Assembly (NCBI RefSeq): GCF_023343835.1
Contig: NC_064438.1
Coordinates: forward strand, 12,691,077-12,755,076
Length of the DNA: 64,000 nt
Source of the DNA: Lagopus muta
Taxonomy: Eukaryota > Chordata > Aves > Galliformes > Phasianidae
Reading direction: 5' to 3'
The position numbers and the translations under genes were made by a program. Below the pieces are notes generated by a model that did not search any database, was not told the origin of the DNA, and saw only the letters and a program-made list of their open reading frames with translations. Of this stretch, positions 35,577-48,490 are shown piece after piece (the first letter of the stretch is position 1; each line of letters begins with the position of its first letter).

Positions 35577-35690
35577 ATCGTAGAATCATAGAATGGCCTG
35601 GGTTGAAAAGGACATTGAAAAGATCATCTAGTTTCAACCCCCCTGACATGGGCAGGGTCACCAAGCACTAGACCAGGCCTAGACAGAAGC
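35577..35690 (-). mobile_element. CR1 3' fragment, about 115 bases
   Basis: The + strand reads AATCGTAGAATCATAGAATG, then GGCCTGGGTTGAAAAGGAC, TTTCAACCCCCCTGACATGG and CACTAGACCAGGCC. This is the complement of a CR1 3' end of the same subfamily as the copies at 25583, 57631 and 60803. Confidence 0.9.
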
Positions 35691-38600
35691 CTCCCCAAAC
35701 CTGCTTTGGTGAAACCTTTTATTAGCCTAGAACTGAGAGGGAACGAAAGGTCATATTCTTCTGTCCTGACCACAGAGATTTGCAGTGTGGCTATTCACAC
35801 CTATGCTGATCATCTGCACAATCTTAAAAATAACGCAGAGAGGCAGACACTGTCTGTTTGCCTAGCTTCTTGAATCAGGTGGGCTTCAATATGCTAGCCA
35901 AATAGCCTTTATGTCCAGAAATGGCTGAAGGAATCCACAGTAACTAGCTCAGATGTTGCTAACCTGCTGCTGATAGCTCTGCTTGGTCATCTGAAACACG
36001 CCAAACTGTCTGCTGCTTCATGGCTGTTCTGAATGTCACCTCTCAGTAACTGCTCTGTACTGATACTTGTGCTTAAGCAAAAGCAACTCTCTGGCCTAAG
36101 TGATGTTTCTTCTCTTGGCTGCTGACACTGAGACAGAATGCATCCTGTGATGAAAGGAAAGCATGCACAATGCAGTTCAAAGTATCAAAACTGTTTGCTG
36201 AGCTGGCAGGAAATTCGATTTAGCACATGGGACTTAATGCTGTGAAGATTAAATGTTCTTATTCAGATGAGAATGAAAGCCTTGTGATTGCCTTATCAAA
36301 TGAAACATGTGTAGGGCTTCCAGTCAGCAGGACATAAAAAGCACTGATATAGTTCTGCACGTTACAAAGGTCTTTCCAGTCCTTCCTCTTTCTCTTCTGA
36401 AAGTATTTTAGCACTGATGGAGTGATTGACTGACATAATCTCATTTAGCTTTCAGTTTACTGTATCGCTGATACCAGTTTAACTCGATCTACAACAGTGT
36501 CAAATGGGTTGAACGCAGACAAGGGAATATGAGACCAGGGCAGGTTGGGAAGCTCCTTCTCTTCTGCTTTTTATTTATTGCAATATAAAATTCTTCAGGT
36601 TCTCATCAAATGTTTCTGGTATTTTCAGATCTAAACTAAATTTTGAATACAGAAACATCAGTATTTTGATTTCTTTGTGAAGTTTGCCAGCACCCCCACA
36701 CCTCCAAAATAATAATAATAAGAAGATTCTAATTACATACATGCATTACAAACTCCTTTTTTTTTTTTTTTTTTTTTTTTGGTATCCCAGAGTCCTGAAT
36801 TGCAGATTGTTTGGTACTGGATAAAACCTGCTGCAGAGACGCTGGAAAAGTATTTATACATGCTTAGAAAGTTGTTGTTCTATTCTCTTTTCTTTTATTC
36901 TCTACACTTCTGCTACTGGCTGCTATCATGGCCATGCTGACAGGATAGTGAGCTAAAAGGAGATTTATGTTAGCCTTCAGGTCTCACCTCAGCATAACAT
37001 GAACACCTGCCATGGTAGTAGAGCTTTCATTACTTGACTGATTGGGTCTGGTGTGGCCTTTCCTACAAACTTCTCAAATCCCAAGCAATGCTGCACCAAA
37101 ATGGCAAAATATGATATCTGAGCTGTCAAGGCTAGCTGGATTGATGTGTAAATGCAGGGAGTCAGGTGGTGGCCACTTTTCAGACAAGACCTGCACTTGC
37201 AATGCTTGTGCATCTGAAGAGTTCTAGTGCAGTAAGAGAGCCCCAACCCACTGAGATCCCATTGGAGTCCTGTGACAAGTGCTGTGGGTGTCTGTACTCC
37301 ACTCTCTTCCTGCCATCAAAGTATGCTTAGGTAGTAAATGATCTGTATAACACTACTTTGCTTAAAAAAACCATAAAGGTAGACAATGCAAAATATTCGT
37401 AGGAGAATGTTAATAGCAATAAGACAATATTAATTATAACATTATCAATAGCCATGGAATTTCCAGTTTTCATAAGAGCTCAAACGTTTTTCTGAGTGCT
37501 GTGTAAAGGCAGCCTGGCATCATTTTCCTGGTGGGAAGTTAGAGCAGCTTTTGTAGACAAAATATAGAAAGCTTAGTGCTCTGTACTATAGTTCAGAAGA
37601 TCAATAGGTCCCTTTGTTTGGGGATTCTGATGTTAAAAGAAAAAACCTCTTGTTTATGTGCTGCCTTGGCCTATTAGCCTTGTCTGTTACTAATAAAAGT
37701 TCTTTCAGAGCTTTTTAAGTGATCAGAGCCCTGAACAACTTTCCATAACCAGCAAAAGCATCAGATGGGAAAAAATAGACAAGAAAAAGAAAAGCCTGCT
37801 GAAGTCTGCCTTTCTACAGGCAATATATCTTTGGGTATGAATTTCAGAGTGGGTAGAGAACATAATTCTGTTTGGCATGGAAATACATACTAAGTGGAAA
37901 TTACAAAATAAAAAGTCAGGAAATATTCTTAGCTTATCAGCTCTATGGGTGTATTAGAAACTTAGACGAGAATAGTTTTCAACATGAGAATTAACTGCAT
38001 ACTTCTGAGCTGTTATTGCAAAATAAGAGGAAGGGGGAAGTGTAATAACTAATGTTTTGGGTTGGGCTTCTTTGTGTGTTTTTTTACATATCTTTTAACA
38101 GCTGTGGGCATGGGAGCATGGAACGGACATGTTTCTATTCTTAAATTGAAAAAAAAATAACCTTCAGAAATGTTCATTGGACAACACTCAAAATCTAAGG
38201 GAATTCAGATTTGTCTCCAGGCAAATGAGGCCATTTTATGGAAAGACAAATCTCACGAACCACCCAAAGAGACCCAAGTTTTCAAGATCTTTCCTCTAGA
38301 TCTGTTTGTGCATAGTCTTACTTTCATGCCCAACATCTTGGCATGGTTAAAAACACTACAAATAGAACTTATAATGAGAAAAATATTAATAAAATGATAA
38401 TTTGGAGGAAAGTCAACATTTTCCAAATGTGAATGTCTAAAGCTATGTTCATAAATCTTTAGGTTTAGCCTCCTACTAAGGAATATCTTAATTTTTAGTA
38501 AGTTATGGACATATGGAAATCTCATTGAAACTGGAGAGGTGTGTGATTTTGAAAGTTTAATTTTCTAGAAACTTATACAGGGACACTAAGGTATTGCTTT

Positions 38601-39979
38601 TCTTCCTAGAAAGTTCAAAATAAATACTGTATGAGCTCTTAATGCATTTATGTCTTCTAAAAGTCCTTTCCTGTGGTTTCAGACCTCCAGCATGGAGGTT
38701 CAAAGTCTGTTTTGCTGGAGAGTCCATTATGCAGTTCTCTCTCCATCAGAGCTGATGTGGGCTAATGGGAATTTTTAAGCAAAAATTTTTCCTAGGCCAT
38801 GTCAGAGAGGCCTATTCTTGCATTTTTGAGGAGAGCTTGAACACAGTACTGAAGTACAACATGCAGTTTTTGTGTTACAGTACAAGCCATAGATCCATGC
38901 TGCCTTTAAAGGACTTACGCACAAGTTAAATATCCTCTGATCTGCCAGATCACATGCAAACAGTCAGGAGCCAAATAGTGAACCACCTGCCAAATGGAGG
39001 CTTAGTCCTGCACAGTGAGACTCTCTATCCTTCCTTTGTTTCTTTCTGTCACACCTCCTCTTCAGTTCCTAGATATCCTGCAGAAAACATAAAATCTCTT
39101 TAGTGGTTGAATTAGACATTTGTTTGCTTTGTGGGCACCCATGTAGGACTGACAGTGCTGGTGTTCCCACAGTACTTGGGGGCAGCTCTCCTTTGCCTTA
39201 CCTAGATACTATGTAATGGTCTTAATTTGTTAAAGGTTAAATTTTAGACGCTGGATTTTTTTGCTTGCTCTTGCTGATTTCAGCTGCCTGAGGTTGATGC
39301 CAGCTCTCTGCCTTGCCTGATATCCTGTAAGGAGAAAGCAAGATGATCTTTTATTTTTTCACAATCAATCTCCAGAGGAGAAAAAGCCCAGTTGCTGATT
39401 CGATTTGCAGTGCTCTGCAATGCAATTCCCTCATGAGGCCCTTTTTCCTCCTCTTTTTGCTGTAAATCACAAGACCTTCACCAGTTTAGCTTCCAGCCTC
39501 CCTTAGCATTCACCTGTATCTGTAGCAGATAAGCATTTGATTCACGTAGCCTTCTCCAGACCTTTGAGTTTGGCTATGGAAACTCTGAATGAGCAGAAGA
39601 ATTAGGGAGGATGGATGCAGTTGTAAGAATTGCCCAAAGCAAGGAATTCAGATGTGCAAGGGAGACTAACAGCAGTGCCACGGCGTCAACACCAGTGAGT
39701 CATCTCCCTCTTGACACTAAGCACATGGGTGACACTGCCCAGCAATGACCCAGAGGACTGCACCACTGCCTTCCTTGCAAATAACTAGTTTCTTTTCCTC
39801 TCTCTGTACAACAAAGGTCTTTATTTCCTTAAGCTCATGAGACCATTCGCTGTATACTGAGCTAGTTCAGTTACATTTAAGCAACTTAAGTGTATTACAT
39901 CATAGCAGAGCTCCTTGGCATTTATGCAATGAGAAAAAAACCAGGTGAGTAAATGCACGTTTTATGACTCGGCATAGCC
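35691..39979. other. Stretch with no gene; T24 run
   Basis: An (AAT)n run of about five units near 36707-36720 and a pure T24 run at 36757-36780 are the only repeats I can support. The T run has no retroposon body next to it that I recognise. Small frames here are unremarkable. Confidence 0.5.
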
Positions 39980-40085
39980 TCAATTCATGGCTCTCACACA
40001 ATCTTTCTCTGCAACCTTGGGCAAGATACTTAACTGCTTTCTGTGCAATCTGTAATAACCTTCTCTTCTCTGTGCTTCCTCTTTT
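39980..40085 (+). repeat. Ancient MIR-type SINE remnant
   Basis: TCTGCAACCTTGGGCAAGAT followed by ACTTAACTGCTTTCTGTGC and ATCTGTAATAACC follows the MIR segment GACCTTGGGCAAGTTACTTAACCTCTCTGTGCC...ATCTGTAAAATGG in + orientation. The match is short but its order is right. Confidence 0.6.
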
Positions 40086-43000
40086 ATCCATAACTTCTTT
40101 AATGCAAATGTGATCCTACATATTTACATGGCTCTTACCAACAAGGGAACTTTACTCCTGGCATCACTAGAATCAAGAATAAACCTGTAATATCTGAGCA
40201 ATCAAACCATACAATTTCCTTCTTTCAACCTACATTATGTTAACATGTCCTCTGGATATCTTCCAAAAATGGCTAAACTAGAAGCAAAAGCAGTAACAAG
40301 AATGTATCTCCCGTCATGTAGTCTGGCTACAGGTTCCACAAATATGGTATTTTCAGTGCTGAAAAACTGAACACAGATGCCATGCCAGTGGGGAACAGGG
40401 CTGCAAAGGGAGAACTGGAGCCATGAGCAGCCTGCCTGTTACTGCAAAAAGTGAGCTTCTCTTTTTCACTGTAACATTCTCTGTCTCATTTTCTTCCTGC
40501 CACAGTGGTTTGCACAGATGGGAAGAACCCAGGGAACACAAATCCTTGCCTCACTGTGTGCTTACAGTTATTAGGAAAAGCTTTCTTTTCCTCTTGGATT
40601 TGCACCTGAGATTTGGGCTCGTGTAAGAGATTCCCAAGCACAAATTCTTCCTAAAGAGTTGTCTTTGGAAGATGGCAGCAGCTACAATGTGTTCAATACA
40701 TAAGTTACCTCTATACTCAATATATGCTTCTATGTGCCATCGGTGGGCAGACGATCATGTAAAGAAAAGCAGCCTCTTCTGAAGTTCAGTCAGGTTGGAC
40801 AACAGCCATAATAGGAAGTTTTGAAAATAAATAAATGCTGAAGAAAAAAGAGGAAAGAGAACAGGCAAAACTCCTCAATCAATTTCAAGTGGGCCAAATT
40901 TTGCCTTGGAACTACTTTAAGGCATCTGAGTGGGACTGGTCTCTTTCAGCAGTACCAAAGGGCATTACAAGTACTTACGTAATAGAAGTTTGGTCTGTTC
41001 TCACAAGCCTGTGATTTCTGCATCAGGACTCAGGAGGTTATTCAGCACCTTGCTATCACCTGCAGGGTGAGGTAGCTTTCAGAATCTTCCTACAGAAATC
41101 TGGTATGTTACATGGAAGAATTCTGTTTCAGCTTGACCAAGGTTTGGCAAAGGAGAATAAAGGATGGCACAGTATTTTCAGAGTTCTGTTCTAATTAGAG
41201 AGAGATTTCTGAGATCTTTTTTATAAACTGCTGTAGGTTTACATTTGGCTTTTCCTGTCGGAAGAAATAGATCTGGCAAACAGCCAGCTAGGAAGTTATT
41301 CCCGCTATTCCTGGGAAACTTTCTTTATAATTAAAAGCACCTGGGCAGACTCTCCTTGTCACCAGTGTCCAGCCAGGCCTCTGGAATCAGAGATGAAGAG
41401 ATGGAATGGTTCTCACTGTGGCAGGAACTTAGTAATTCAAAGTGTTCCTTCTTCATGTTACACATTCTGGATGTACCTTTGTACACCCAAGGAAAGGTGG
41501 CAAAGGACTGAATGAAAAAGCAGTGACCTCTACAGTGTCAAAATCTCCTTAAATGAAAGATTTTCATTTTGGCTGTGGCTGGAGATCATGAAATGGACTT
41601 TAAAAATGTGTCCTCTCCTGACGCACAATTATATACACATCCCAAACTTCAATAAAACACCCAAGAAAAGGTGGAATTATCAAGGAAAATTATCTGTTAA
41701 GATAGGAAGGCACACAATCTACTTAAAGAAAAATCTGAGTTATTTTAAGTATGTGTGCTTGTTCAAGCAATCAAAACATTTAAAGAATATGCATATGACA
41801 ATAAGGATTAATCCTCTTGTCTCATAGAGCCTGGTCATGCCAAAACCTGAGGGCCTCTTCAGAAGGAGATCAACAAATAGAAGCTTTGTTAATTAACCAG
41901 AATTTTTTGCTTACTGACATTAAAAATATTTATGGTTTTAACTTCATTTTTTATTCTTCTGCTAACTTTAGGGTAAAGAATTGCTAATTTCTGGAGATAC
42001 GTGCTTTCTCTCTGGTCAGAACTGGCTAATGAACTAGGTAAGATTGATGCTGGGATTAAATTGGATTGCATTTATTTGTCTCACCATACCATATATTAAT
42101 AGTAAGAAATAAACTCGATTTGTGGTGCAGAAATAATATATTTGCAGAAGAGAAATATAATCAGTTTTGTTCTATAGATTAATTAAAGATGCTGGATAAA
42201 GGAAATAATTGTGCAAAAGCTCCATTATGATTCCCTGTGATGATTACTAAGAAGCACAAGCACATCCTCCATTATTTCCTGCTCTTCTGAGCTGCAGGGA
42301 TTAGAAGTCCTATAAAACACGTTGGTTTCAACCTGCAAGACACCCAGTGACTTGAGTTCAGGTGTGGCTGGTCACGTTATCATAGTTTCCCCTATATCAG
42401 ATATTTAATGTCTTTTTCAGAATGCAAAGAAGTCAGTGAGAGAGTGAACAACTCAGGCCTAGCCAAAAGTGTCAGCCTCAGCCTGTCTGATTTGTGGAAA
42501 GTGACAGCACAGTCCAGTGGGAAACCCATGCAGCCTATTTATGACTGCTTCTGCAGTGCTTACAGCCGTGGATTGAGACCTACCTCTGCTTTTCAGCTGG
42601 TGGGGTCAGGTAACAGCAGCAGCACTCCTTCAACAATAGCAAAACAAAACGGCTTCGTTGTTACCCTCCTTTCAGCTTGCACTTTTCATGCTGAAGTTTT
42701 GCATGGTCTGATTTACTTTCCTATTCAGTCACTTCAAACTTTTATTTCCTTGCTTTGGTATCTCCTGGGGATATGAGTATTGTGGAGAAATAAGGCAGTA
42801 ATTTTTTGCCATACCCTTGCTATCTGCTTCCCCTTCACTTCAGTCTCTTCCTGTTTAATCTCTCACTGGCCGCTGCTTAGTTATTCCTTGCCAATAAAGG
42901 GTGGCTTTACAGTAACATAATTCAAGTGCCTGTATTTCTGTAAAGCCCTGCTAAAGATGAGGAACTTGTTGTATATCTCTGAAAGGAATTATGTTCTTAA

Positions 43001-45199
43001 TTTGGGCTGTCCTCAACTAGTGAAAGAGAGGAGTTACAGCTCCTTACCCAGTCACTCATGGGGACAAGAAGAAAAACCCAATGTGTCTTTTCTGACACAG
43101 AACATAGTCATAGTGCCATTGCTCTTCTGCACTGTTTTACTTTGGAGTTAGTTAGCTCTGTAGAAATCAGCAAGGAGAACAAGTAAGAAAATATCAGATG
43201 ATCACATGTTTTTGTATCCTGCAAAATTCCTGCAACAGCATGTATTCATGCAGATGCATAAGAAGGAAAACAGAAGCTTTCAATTTTAGGAGAGCAGAAC
43301 ATTCACTCAGCCTTTTAAAGATGTCAAATAGCTGTAAAATTGATTTTAGACAATTGCTGGTACTTGTTGAAGCAAGTTGTATTCAATCTATCAACTTCTA
43401 AGGGATCTGTGCCCCTGGGCTTCACAAAGGGTTTATTTGTAGTTGCTGATGTGGCTTCCTAGGCTTCTGGGCACTTGTTTTCTTGTAGAATGGAAGCAGA
43501 ACGGTGTATTTTTTAAATAAGGAATCGCAGGTGGAAGCATCACAAGCTGAAAATGTTAATCCAAAAAGCAATCTGCTGGTCTGTCATGTTTGTTCTCATG
43601 TGAGTGCATTTTATCAGAACAAGAGCGAATAACAGTTTCAGTACTTCACTGTTTGTTTTGTCCTCATTATTTCAGTTAGAGTTTAATGAGCTTCTTTACA
43701 GGATCAGAAGTATTACACTGATGGGTCAAGTAGTAGCAAGCAGGTTAGTCTGTTCTCTTGTTCTTAAGAAAATAAATGGTTAGAAAAAAAACTTGTCTAA
43801 AAACAGAAACTAGGATTTTAGAAATGGATGTAAGCAAACATGGCATTCAGGTCTCAATGAGAATTGAAATGCTGGTATAAGAATTTGGCCAGCTAAGCCT
43901 CAGCATGTCTTGTGGGATAATTAGGGCTGTGGTGCCACAGTAAATAGCAGGTTATTGCCATAACTTCATTTCCAGTCAGACAAGGCAAGTAAATAGACCA
44001 AGATCAGAACACACCACCAGGCATTAGAATTGCAAGTGCAGGAATGCATATTCAGAACCTGGGAATTTAGCCATATTAGCTGCTATGTGAACTGATAATT
44101 TTCTGTCAACTTTTGTTTTCTTCCCAGGCAGATGTCCTCCTAGCCTTCTTGCCATTGCTTTTCAAGCTCAGTTGCTGGGCTTTATTGCCAGGATGCTTGA
44201 AACCACCCCAACTCAACTACAGTGGTTTGAGCACAGTAAACAGCACCTCATTACCACCAGAAAGAGGCTTAGGATGGTCTCGGTCTCCCTGTGTTGAATC
44301 CCAACACTGTAGGGACTCACTCACAACTTCCTTGCTTTTTGCCTTTCTGATTCCTGATGCTTTTTGTATACTCATGTAAAAAGCAGGAAGAGTTCAGCTT
44401 AAAGCTGGTATTTGTGCAAAACAATACTGGCTATATGTAAAACAGGGCAGTTGTGCTCCAGTCAGTAATAGTATTTCTCAAATAACTGCTTCTGTTGCAT
44501 TATTACAGTATTATAAAATGTAGAGTGCTATGGAAAAAGTCCATGCTTCAGGGCCATTTGTGAAATGAGTACACGACAGTGTGCCTCTGTCACTTTGAGG
44601 GGCAACCTCTGCAATAGAACAAGAGTTGGATGACTAACAAAACTAATTACATAGGATGTAAAAAAATAGTTAAGAAGCATCATCCTTGGAAAACATCTGC
44701 AGTTTTGCAGATCATCTCTCACTATTCTTATTTCTTGGGAAGATGAGCAAAAGACACCATACAATCCTTGCATTCAAATGGTGCTGCCCCTTGCCTCCGA
44801 GTTTGCAATGTTGAAAGGAAGGGAAAAGGAAGCTCGTTAGTTTTGTCACAGATTTCAATAGATTTGACCTTTAACCTTTTAAACGTGTTAACTTGTTCCT
44901 TCTTTAATGTATTGATATCTATCACTGTGGGATTTTGAGTGGTCATCTGTGACTAGAAATGACAGCTTTCAGATTCTGAAATCTTTGTTCTGTTGAAGTT
45001 ATTAGTTAATTTGGCAGGGGGTTTAACAGACCAAAGGTTTTGCTAACAAGTTCCTGAAAGCTCCAGTTCTTAGAGATGGCAGGATTGCTGTAGGGGATCA
45101 TGGCAGATGGGACTTCTGGACAGCATAATCAGCCACTGCCTGCCCTCCTGTCCTGTGACAAGTCCCCAGTCGTATCCACACCTGATGGCTTACAGTGTA
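40086..45199. other. Stretch with no supported gene
   Basis: About 5 kb of unique AT-rich sequence. The frame at 42408-42776 begins right after TTTTTCAG and has a possible GTAACA donor downstream of GGGGTCAG at about 42610, so it resembles an exon superficially. Its peptide matches nothing I know. The frame at 44113-44379 also follows a CAG but is equally unsupported. Non-coding RNA exons cannot be excluded. Confidence 0.4.
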
Positions 45200-45474
45200 C
45201 AGTGTGATGATAGAACCAAGGGGACATGGCTTCAAGCTTAAAGAGGGTAGATTTAGATTGGGTATAAGGAAAAAGTCTTTTACAGTGAGGGTGGTGAGGC
45301 ACTGGAACAGGTTGCCTAGAGATGTGGTTGATGTCATGTTCCTGGAGGCTTTCAAGGCTGGGTCAAGCCCTGGCCAACCTGATTTAGCTGTGCACTTCCC
45401 TGTTCATTGCAAAGGTGTGGAATGGAAGATCTTTAAAGGCCTCTTCCAATCCTAAGAGTTCTATGATTCTTTGA
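45200..45474 (+). mobile_element. CR1 3' fragment with remnant of ORF2 C-terminus
   Basis: Translation on the + strand gives [13 protein letters not shown] and [12 protein letters not shown], the conserved C-terminal block of CR1 ORF2. The 3' end follows, with CCTCTTCCAATCCTAAGAG and TTCTATGATTCTTTGA. The 270-base length is typical of a 5'-truncated copy. The peptide is a LINE remnant, not a host gene. Confidence 0.92.
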
Positions 45475-47849
45475 CAATTGATTTCACTCATTCAGTACAG
45501 CAGGCTCAGGTACTGTACAGGTTTGTGGCACAGCTTTAGAAATCAGTTTGATATTATTCCATTTGTAAGGTGTTGTTACTGGGGGACAGTTTCCTGGGGA
45601 AGGACTGGGGGACATTACTGGGAGACTTGTGAACCTTTGAGTTATTGAAAGTGATTCCACTACAGTTTCATCTTCTTAAAAATATCTATGCATTTTACTA
45701 GTAAGTAGGAAGATGATGAGGGGGAAAAAAGGTAAAGTGGAAGAGAAAGGGAAGTTACTCCATTGGCTGCCCAAACTCCCAACTACTCCCGGTATTTCCC
45801 ACACTCCTGTCAGCCACTGCCTCTGTTTGCTCTATATGCCACCCCATATATGTCCTTCATTTATGGAGCTGCTGAAATACAGCCGTGCCCTTTGGTTCTC
45901 CCTACAGAGATTCTGTCATGCTGTCTGAGTAGCAAACACTCTGATGTATGTTTATGGTGCCAATAGCCCTTTGCAAACCATGACATCATTCCTGTGTGAA
46001 GCCTACATGGGACTGCATTCACGAGACAAGCTATACAATCAGAACCTCTTCTCTACACCTATTGAAACCAAGTCCATTTTGTTGCTGTATAGAAGACAAT
46101 CTGCTTTTAAGTCTGATGTCTTTTTGAACTTGAGTCACTTACAAAAAATCTTCTATTGTGATGGAAGTAGTTCAGATGCCACAGATGCTTTGGAGTGTCT
46201 TTGTCTGTGGGTTTTTAATGCATATTTTCCTCTCACTTATTATGTAAAAGATATCCTCTCCACCCACCTTCCCTCCCACGCAGGAAACTGGCCGCTGAAT
46301 GAGCATAATAGATTGACTGAAGGTGTTTTCCACCTCTGAAAGTCACTTTCAGTTACTGCACTTTGAAGCCTTATTGAAAGTCAGGGTTTTTTTTCATTAA
46401 AAAAAGCTTTTTTCATTTTGTTCTCTGTGCTGACCTCCACTGTGGCAACAAAACATAAAAAACCAACCAAACAAAAAAAAAGACCTGTCTCCTGTCTTCC
46501 TCCTCTTCCTCTGTCAAAATAAAATCATTGCAAACCTGGCCTACCCAGGACACAGAATTTTACCTCCACCTTTCAGAAAGTGACATTGTTTTTGAATGTC
46601 CTCTCTGGTCACATTTCCCCATCCAGATTCAAGATGGTCATGTCAGTAGCTCGGTATGCCTTCCATTTCTTGAGAATAAAGAGAAAGCAAGAAAACGTAC
46701 TGCTTAGGAGTTAAAATACTACACAGTAGAGTCCAGCCAGTACCTCTGGCAGCTACAGACTGTGGAGAACTTATGTGAGCAGAAACCAGGTTATATCCAC
46801 ATCTATGCTGAGACATTTCAGCATCAATTCCAATGGTAGAACCATCCCAGCTGTAGTGCTGAATATAAAGTGCTCTCCTCTTTCATCAGAGCTGCTGCTG
46901 AGTGTAGCATTTGTTGTAAATCCTTCATTTTCTGCCTGCGGTTAGATGGGAAAGTCCACAGCACTCATGAAAACTTTCACACCTCTAACTTGTCCATGTC
47001 AGTGCAGCTTTATTGTTTCCATGCATCGCTCTGCTCTCAAGGATGATTGCTAATTTTATGTCCAGAATTTACCATATCCTGATGAACAAAAGCAGAGACT
47101 GAGTTGTGTGCTGTGATCTTCCATTTGAACTAAGAAATCTGAACCAAAATATGTATCGATTTGTTCTGTTTTGTTGCTTCTTTTGTGTGTATTTTTGTGC
47201 GTATATATGTGTATCTCTTCTACTATCAAGACATTTACTCTATCCCTTTAATTCCAAGGTTATTTTAATAACAGTATAGCTGGATTTGTTTCCAGGACAC
47301 CACTGTATGTTGTATATCTGAGCCTATCCTCCCCTTATTCCTCGGTTGCCATATGAAAGGGACTGGAGGGCTGCTTTGTGAGTTGTTCCCAAGAGATGCA
47401 TCTCTGACTTCATTGATACGTGGAAGCCTGAAGGACCCTTTATGGATCTGTAGAAGTGTAGTAAATGAAGAGTCAGAGCAATGTTAACCAGGAGGAGTAC
47501 TTTGGACTTATGTAGCTTCAGGGCCCTGAGCAATGACAGATGAGTCAGAAGACCATTTGTCATTCTGTGTGCGTAGCATAGGTCCCACCTTGTCTGAATC
47601 TGTGGACTTGCAATGGCAACGAAGAGCACAGCGTTTCTTGGATCACAGTCTGAAATCATATCACTGAATGTTTCCTCTCTGCTAATGGCAATAGTAATAT
47701 ACACTTTCCTCAACCTTTTTCCCATCTTACCTACTTAAATGGCAACTAATGCTAACATCTGTTTTGTGCTGTGTGTTTATACAACACTTTTCTACAGCAA
47801 GGCTCTGTTTTGGACATTACTGCTGCAAGCAGCTAAGAAATGTTCTGCT
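45475..47849. other. Stretch with no recognised gene
   Basis: Unique AT-rich sequence. Open frames at 45944-46339 (+) and 47324-47725 (-), each about 130 codons, have no domain I recognise and no consistent exon borders. Confidence 0.45.
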
Positions 47850-48490
47850 AGGTCAGGCCACTGATGAATCCATCCTGCCTCCAGAAGCACTAGGAGGTTC
47901 TGTTTAGGAAGAGCAAACAAACCTGACCACTGTCTCAGGTCCATTCCTAGCATCCCCTGTCATGCATCAGGGAAGTTACAGACACATCTCTGCCTTTTCC
48001 CTGTTTATGGACGCATTGCTCATGAGTTTGCCTACTTTCTTTTTGGAACTGCTTGTATCATTTGCCTTTAAAACCTATTATGACTACAAATTCCACAAGT
48101 TCACTACCTGCTATGTAAAAAAGCACTTTATTTTATTTGTTCTAGGCCAGTCTCACACTATGGTGGTGAATGATCCCTAGTTCTAGGTGGATAAGTTTTC
48201 CATCCATCCCAGTATCTTTCTCCACTCTGTTGAGAAGCCTTATCTTTTTAAGTCTCCCCATGTAAGACAGCTGCACCATCATCAGTCATTTTAACTGCCC
48301 TTCTCAGGGCCTTCCCTATGTCCATTCTGTCCTTCTTGTGATGCTGACACCAGAAGAGCACACAGGATGTGGGTGCACCTGGGTTTTACATATTGGCAAA
48401 AAGATGCTCTCTGCATTGTTCTCAACACCCTTCCTGATGGTGCTCAACAATCTGATCCCTCTTTTGGCTGACACTGCATCAAGCTGATGA
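47850..48490 (-). mobile_element. Old CR1/L3-like LINE fragment
   Basis: Several short blocks on the + strand follow, in order, the complement of an ancient CR1 type known from turtles and crocodiles. They are AGGTCAGGCCACTGATGAAT, then CAAATTCCACAAGTTCAC, GATCCCTAGTTCTAGG, TCTCCCCATGTAAGACAGCT, CATTTTAACTGCCCTTCTC and finally TTTTGGCTGACACTGCATCA. Divergence is much higher than in the other CR1 copies here, so it is an old insertion. Borders and subfamily are approximate. Confidence 0.65.

Noticed and set aside
42408..42776. An exon-like frame following TTTTTCAG
   Set aside because: The acceptor is plausible but the peptide has no recognisable features and no partner exon is visible nearby. 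A non-coding exon remains possible.
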